NCBI GenBank assembly: GCA_964545665.1
Contig: CAZJGF010000079.1
Location: forward strand, 1-7,492
Source of the DNA: CAZJGF01 sp964545665
Lineage (GTDB): Bacteria > Chloroflexota > Dehalococcoidia > GIF9 > AB-539-J10
Length of the DNA stretch: 7,492 bases
Direction: 5' to 3'
Positions within the stretch are counted from its first letter, which is position 1. Each line of letters begins with the position of its first letter. The position numbers and the translations under genes were made by a program. The notes under the pieces were generated by a model that was not told the DNA's origin, searched no databases, and saw only the letters and a list, made by a program, of their open reading frames with translations. Of this stretch, positions 4,302 to 7,492 are shown piece by piece.

Positions 4302-5081
4302 ATGAAGATATTGGTTACCAACGACGATGGTGTATGTGCTCCTGGGCTCTGGGTAGTGGCAAAAGAGCTTCAACGGGTGGGGCCCGTAGCCGTAGTGGCT
4401 CCTCAGCAAGAGCGAAGCGGTTCGGGAACTTCGATCAGCCTTCGCCAATCTATCAGAGTGAAGAAGGTAGAGGCACAGCTAGAAGGGGTAGAAGCTTATT
4501 CAGTGGAAGGTACGCCAAGCGATGGCGTTATCATAGCTGTTAAATCCTTATTCCCAGGTGGCATAAACCTGGTTGTTTCTGGCATTAACCGGGGACCCAA
4601 CATAGGTCATGACGTTTTCGTGTCGGGCACTGTAGGCGCAGCGTTCCAAGGCTACTTGCATGGCATCTCGTCCTTAGCTATCTCTGTGAACGCATATGAG
4701 GGACTAGATTTCGCCGTCGGGGCTAGGCTGGCAGCTTTGTTGGCTGCCAAGATAAGAGACGGGATTCTGCCAAAGGGAAATCTGCTAAACGTTAACCTGC
4801 CTAATCTGGCTCTAAGTGAGATTGACGGCGTGGAGATTACCACGCTAACCAAGCAGAATTATTGTGACACAGTAGAAAGAGAGCTGAGCAGCGGAGCGGA
4901 TAGTTACCGAATTAGGCGCAGCCAGGACTCATTTCACGGTAATGTTGGCAGTGATGTAGGTGCTTTGCAGCTAAGCAGGATCTCTATTACTCCGCTGCCC
5001 GATGGCAGGGTCCCTACTTCTCTCCGACGTCGTCTCCAGACTCTGGCCCCCACCATCTATAGCGAGCTTCAGAGCTATTGA
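4302..5081 (+). CDS. surE: 5'/3'-nucleotidase SurE
   Basis: SurE removes phosphate from nucleoside monophosphates and is a metal-dependent cytoplasmic survival protein. The start is taken at ATG 4302, because SurE proteins begin MKILVTNDDG. A GTG at 4272 in frame would add ten unsupported residues (MSDKTITNNN). The 259-residue protein carries the metal ligands D8-D9, S39 in the APQQERSGSGTS loop and N96 in VSGINRGPNIG, followed by the VSGTVGAA motif. This is the complete active-site set at normal family length. The stretch ahead of ATG is A-rich with no Shine-Dalgarno sequence, so translation may depend on coupling or on the A-rich leader. It follows the 86-residue gene on the same strand. 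The promoter for the downstream operon overlaps its stop codon, so it is probably not part of the pan operon. Confidence 0.95.
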   Translation: MKILVTNDDGVCAPGLWVVAKELQRVGPVAVVAPQQERSGSGTSISLRQSIRVKKVEAQLEGVEAYSVEGTPSDGVIIAVKSLFPGGINLVVSGINRGPNIGHDVFVSGTVGAAFQGYLHGISSLAISVNAYEGLDFAVGARLAALLAAKIRDGILPKGNLLNVNLPNLALSEIDGVEITTLTKQNYCDTVERELSSGADSYRIRRSQDSFHGNVGSDVGALQLSRISITPLPDGRVPTSLRRRLQTLAPTIYSELQSY

Positions 5082-5106
5082 CGAAATAAGGTAATTCTGT
5101 TAGCAT
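5078..5106 (+). promoter_or_regulatory. Promoter of the peptidase-panD-panC operon
   Basis: TTGACG (5078-5083), overlapping the surE stop, and TAGCAT (5101-5106) are separated by 17 bp. Matches to consensus are 5 of 6 and 4 of 6. Transcription would start near 5113 and produce a leader of about 135 nt before ATG 5248. Confidence 0.5.
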
Positions 5107-5112
5107 AAACTT

Positions 5113-5207
5113 GGCCACTGACCTTAAGGCAGTGAGTTCACGAGCAGGATAAAAAATTCCCGCTTGGATCGGCAAGGACCGAGACGGGGAAGATGATGAT
5201 TGCAGAC
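5113..5207 (+). promoter_or_regulatory. Structured leader RNA upstream of the pan genes (candidate riboswitch-like element)
   Basis: Two hairpins precede the terminator. The first is CACTG (5116-5120) with CAGTG (5130-5134), around the palindrome CCTTAAGG. The second is a two-part stem: TTCCCG (5157-5162) with CGGGGA (5185-5190), then an asymmetric internal loop, then TCGG (5169-5172) with CCGA (5179-5182) around CAAGGA. With the terminator that follows, this has the layout of an attenuator leader. A pan RNA motif, a hairpin with conserved internal-loop bases upstream of panB, panC and panD operons in groups including Chloroflexi, is known. I cannot verify a match to its consensus by eye. No T-box GGTGGxACCGCG pattern is seen. 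Confidence 0.45.
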
Positions 5208-5234
5208 CCTCTTGGCGATGCCGAGAGGTTTTTT
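5208..5234 (+). terminator. Intrinsic terminator in the pan leader (probable attenuator)
   Basis: CCTCTTGGC (5208-5216) pairs with GCCGAGAGG (5220-5228), nine pairs including one G-U, with a three-base loop and then six T. The GAGG ribosome binding site of the next gene starts only four bases after the T run, leaving no room for a promoter in between. Termination here must be incomplete or conditional for the operon to be expressed. Confidence 0.8.
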
Positions 5235-5247
5235 ATTGAGGTTTATC

Positions 5248-6216
5248 ATGCCTAATCCTCTAACAATAATGGGAATTGAGGTAGGGCATTACACTGACAA
5301 GAAGGCAGTTACTGGCTGTACTGTGATTCTTTGTAAGCGGGGTGCTGTAGCTGGGGTTGATGTCAGTGGCTCAGCGCCAGGAACCAGGGAGACAGATGTC
5401 CTTCGGCCAGGCAATTTGGTAGAAAAAGTGCAGGCTGTTGTGCTCAGCGGTGGTAGCGCTTTCGGGCTTGACGCTGCTAGCGGGGTGATGAAGTATCTTG
5501 AGGAGCAAGGGGTTGGTCACGAAACTGGAGCTGGCTTGGTGCCTATTGTGCCGGCAGCCATTATTTTCGATTTAGCTATAGGCAGTGCCGAAATCAGGCC
5601 TGGAGCTGAGGCGGGCTATAAGGCTTGCCTTGCTGCTACGGATGCTGAAGTTGCCGAGGGGTGTGTTGGTGCTGGCACTGGTGCCACGGTGGGTAAGATT
5701 CTGGGTACGGAGAGAGCTACCAAGAGTGGCTTGGGGCTGGCCAGTGAGGAATTGGCTGATGGTGTTGCGGTGGTTGCCCTGGTGGTGGTCAATGCCTTTG
5801 GGGATGTTATTGACCCTAAAACGGGGGAGGTCATAGCCGGGCCCCGGGGTCGGAATGGGCAAGGTTTCTTGCGTACTGCTGAGCTGCTGAGGAAAGGCAA
5901 ATTTGGGAGAAGCGTCTTATCGTGTAACACCGTAATTGGCGTGGTAGCCACCAACGCCCAACTTAGTAAGGAGCGGGCGAACAAACTGGCTCAGATGGCA
6001 CAAGCTGGGATAGCTCGGACTGTTGATCCTTGCCGAACTATGTATGACGGCGATGTAATTTTTGCCCTTTCTTCAGGCGAAAGAAAGGCTGATATGAATG
6101 TTATTGGCTCGGTAGCTGTCGAGCTGGTAGCCACAGCTGTAACCAGAGCAGTGATTCGAGCTGAGACTATGGCCGGGATACCGTCGGTCAAAGAGTTGAA
6201 CAGGAGTTGGAAATGA
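5248..6216 (+). CDS. S58 (P1/DmpA-BapA-type) peptidase, probable beta-aminopeptidase
   Basis: This is an N-terminal-nucleophile enzyme of the DmpA/BapA family, which cleaves itself into two chains and then removes N-terminal residues, in some members beta-alanine. The start at ATG 5248 (MPNPLTIMGIEVGHYTD) has GAGG six bases upstream. An in-frame start at 5200 would run through the terminator and is rejected. The length of 322 residues is normal for the group. Visible motifs are the TGCTVILC strand, SGSAPGTRETD, the substrate-pocket LSGGSAFGLDAASGV (about 67-80), GAGTGATVGK (141-150), and SCNTVIGVVATNA, where T228 after N227 is the expected nucleophile and self-cleavage point. The C-terminal DGDVIFALSSG is also typical. 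No signal peptide is seen, so it is probably cytoplasmic. Its TGA overlaps the panD ATG, so translation is likely coupled. The link to beta-alanine is inferred from family and context. Confidence 0.88.
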   Translation: MPNPLTIMGIEVGHYTDKKAVTGCTVILCKRGAVAGVDVSGSAPGTRETDVLRPGNLVEKVQAVVLSGGSAFGLDAASGVMKYLEEQGVGHETGAGLVPIVPAAIIFDLAIGSAEIRPGAEAGYKACLAATDAEVAEGCVGAGTGATVGKILGTERATKSGLGLASEELADGVAVVALVVVNAFGDVIDPKTGEVIAGPRGRNGQGFLRTAELLRKGKFGRSVLSCNTVIGVVATNAQLSKERANKLAQMAQAGIARTVDPCRTMYDGDVIFALSSGERKADMNVIGSVAVELVATAVTRAVIRAETMAGIPSVKELNRSWK

Positions 6217-6596
6217 GGAATATGCTGAAAAGTAAGATTCATCGAGCTCATGTTACCGAGGTTAACTTAGATTATGAGGGCAGCATTACTGTTGATAGAA
6301 CGCTTATGGAGGCGAGCGACCTGCTGCCTAGTGAGCGAGTAGAGGTGCTCAACATCAATAATGGAGCTAGATTCAGCACTTATGTCATTGAAGGCGAAGC
6401 AAATTCAGGAATGATTGGTATTAACGGAGCTGCTGCCAGGCTTGTTGCAGAGGGTGACATAGTCATAATCCTCTCCTACTGTCAACTAGCAGATAGCGAG
6501 GCAATGGAGATGACGCCAGCCATGGTTTACGTAGATGATAAGAACAGGATTGTTAAGGTGAATGGCAAAGAATCTCTGGTCGCTCGCTCTATTTGA
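6213..6596 (+). CDS. panD: Aspartate 1-decarboxylase
   Basis: PanD converts L-aspartate to beta-alanine and CO2 using a pyruvoyl group made by self-cleavage. The 127-residue protein starts MRNMLKSKIHRAHVTEVNLD, followed by YEGSITVD. Cleavage is expected between G23 and S24, with S24 becoming the pyruvoyl group. The conserved basic K8 and H10, the NNGARFSTYVI block, the GMIGINGAAARLV loop and the GDIVIILSY strand are all present, so it looks complete and active. ATG 6213 is chosen because it overlaps the upstream TGA (ATGA), has AGGAG six bases ahead and matches the usual M-x-x-ML start. ATG 6222 and TTG 6207 are weaker. The gene is immediately followed by panC without spacing. Confidence 0.96.
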   Translation: MRNMLKSKIHRAHVTEVNLDYEGSITVDRTLMEASDLLPSERVEVLNINNGARFSTYVIEGEANSGMIGINGAAARLVAEGDIVIILSYCQLADSEAMEMTPAMVYVDDKNRIVKVNGKESLVARSI

Positions 6597-7448
6597 ATGA
6601 GCATGCAAGTAGTAGAAACAATCGGTGAGATAAGGAAGCTGAGACAATCGCTTGGCAATTCGGTGGGGCTCGTGCCCACTATGGGCTATCTTCATGAGGG
6701 CCACCTGGCTTTGGTGAAGCAAGCCAGAGGTGAGAATTCTGTCGTCGTGGTTAGCATTTATGTCAATCTATCCCAGTTTGTTCCTGGCGAAGATTTTAGA
6801 ACTTACCCGCGAGACTTAAGTCGCGACTTGAAGCTCTTAGAGCAGGAGAAAACAGATGTCGTTTTTGTGCCCTCTGACGATGTGATGTATCCACCTGGAT
6901 TTAGTAGCTGGGTGGACGTAGGGAAGGTGACTGAGCGTCTTGAGGGAGCGTCTCGGCCGGGACATTTCAGGGGAGTAGCCACGGTTTGCACTAAACTATT
7001 CAACATTGTCCAACCTACTAGAGCTTACTTTGGACAGAAGGATGCTCAACAAGCAATAGTCATTAAGCGCATGGTTGCTGAACTCAATATGAACCTGGAG
7101 ATTGTGGTTGTGCCTACAGTGAGGGAAAGCAATGGTCTGGCGCTGAGCAGCCGTAACGTCTACCTCAATCCCGATGAGCGTCGGGCAGCCGCAGTCCTGT
7201 TCGAGGCTTTATCTTTGGCCAAGCAGTTATGGCAGGATGGGCAAAAAGATGGCGATAACATTCGGCAGCAAATGGTTTGGCGTATTCAAAGGGAGCCCTT
7301 GGCTCAAATTGACTACGTTAGCATCGCTGATAGCAATACCCTAGAAGAGCTTAATCACGTTGACCGCCCTGCGTTAGCCTCCTTAGCTGTCCGAATAGGC
7401 AAGGCCAGGCTGATAGATAACGTGATGCTGGGGGAGGAGTGCAGATAG
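6597..7448 (+). CDS. panC: Pantothenate synthetase (pantoate--beta-alanine ligase)
   Basis: PanC joins pantoate and beta-alanine with ATP through a pantoyl-adenylate, forming pantothenate, the coenzyme A precursor. The 283-residue protein shows the HIGH-like PTMGYLHEGH motif (27-36), the pantoate-binding IYVNLSQF segment (54-61), YPRDLSRDL, MYPPGF, LEGASRPGHFRGVATVCTKL, the FGQKDAQQ motif (145-152) and the KMSKS-like LALSSRNVYL (181-190). It is full length. The common NPTQF reads NLSQF here, with the Gln kept. ATG 6597 directly abuts the panD stop; ATG 6603 is also possible, and neither has a strong ribosome binding site, which suggests translational coupling. panB, which would supply ketopantoate for pantoate, is not within the 44 bases after the gene. 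Confidence 0.97.
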   Translation: MSMQVVETIGEIRKLRQSLGNSVGLVPTMGYLHEGHLALVKQARGENSVVVVSIYVNLSQFVPGEDFRTYPRDLSRDLKLLEQEKTDVVFVPSDDVMYPPGFSSWVDVGKVTERLEGASRPGHFRGVATVCTKLFNIVQPTRAYFGQKDAQQAIVIKRMVAELNMNLEIVVVPTVRESNGLALSSRNVYLNPDERRAAAVLFEALSLAKQLWQDGQKDGDNIRQQMVWRIQREPLAQIDYVSIADSNTLEELNHVDRPALASLAVRIGKARLIDNVMLGEECR

Positions 7449-7492
7449 GCAAGAAATGCCTCAGTAATTGTTCAGGTAAAGCGCATGTGGCT

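Noticed and set aside
5200..5247. Upstream in-frame start of the S58 peptidase
   Set aside because: It would translate through the terminator hairpin; ATG 5248 has a proper GAGG site and matches the family's start.
5113..5247. T-box or fluoride-riboswitch identity for the pan leader
   Set aside because: The T-box GGTGGxACCGCG signature and the fluoride GGxGATGG...CTCC core in the right arrangement are not found.
5572..5984. Long antisense frames inside the S58 peptidase gene
   Set aside because: They are shadows of a clearly conserved gene and show no ribosome binding sites or family patterns.

Overview
The window looks like a piece of a metagenome-assembled bacterial genome of roughly 50% GC. 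It contains a 100-N scaffold gap and many decayed accessory elements, followed by a housekeeping operon. The style of the OmpR-type regulator, the short HicB/HicA pair, the SurE and S58 peptidase sequences and the pan genes suggest Chloroflexota, probably Dehalococcoidia. That placement is an inference from protein style; no marker gene is present.

Left part (1-1000): the start of a minus-strand phage-adaptor-like gene runs off the left edge. It is followed by two degenerate copies of a short hairpin repeat and a hicBA toxin-antitoxin locus. The antitoxin hicB is intact and may be transcribed without a leader. The toxin hicA is broken by a 57-bp nested palindrome that introduces an in-frame stop, although the hicA 3' end is still recognisable beyond it.

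Middle left (1000-2720, minus strand): two response-regulator genes lie in tandem. The upstream one (1701-2402) is a full OmpR/PhoB-type regulator. The downstream one (1179-1604) has only a receiver. Both receivers have lost the phospho-acceptor Asp, the acidic pocket and the conserved Lys, so both look like pseudo-receivers. A good sigma70 promoter (2692-2719), a leader with an intrinsic terminator just before the ribosome binding site (2418-2447), a phased direct repeat between the genes and a terminator after them (1014-1050) make this a regulated unit. The N gap falls in its promoter/leader region and is flanked by an exact 55-bp repeat. This is probably two contigs with an unmerged overlap, not missing DNA.

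Middle right (2800-4300): a small three-helix membrane protein (DUF5658-like, minus strand) has tandem 10-bp palindromes at its start codon. It is followed by about 370 bp with no recognisable gene, a 5'-truncated transposase remnant, a small beta-rich protein of unknown function with an excellent ribosome binding site, and surE.

Right part (5078-7448, plus strand): a promoter overlapping the surE stop codon leads into a structured leader of about 135 nt that ends in an intrinsic terminator only four bases before the ribosome binding site. Then come an S58 (DmpA/BapA-type) peptidase, panD and panC with overlapping or abutting ends. PanD makes beta-alanine from aspartate, PanC joins beta-alanine to pantoate, and the peptidase family includes enzymes that release N-terminal beta-alanine, so all three genes may converge on beta-alanine and pantothenate. 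The leader is the best candidate in the window for an uncharacterised or under-described regulatory RNA, possibly of the pan-motif type.
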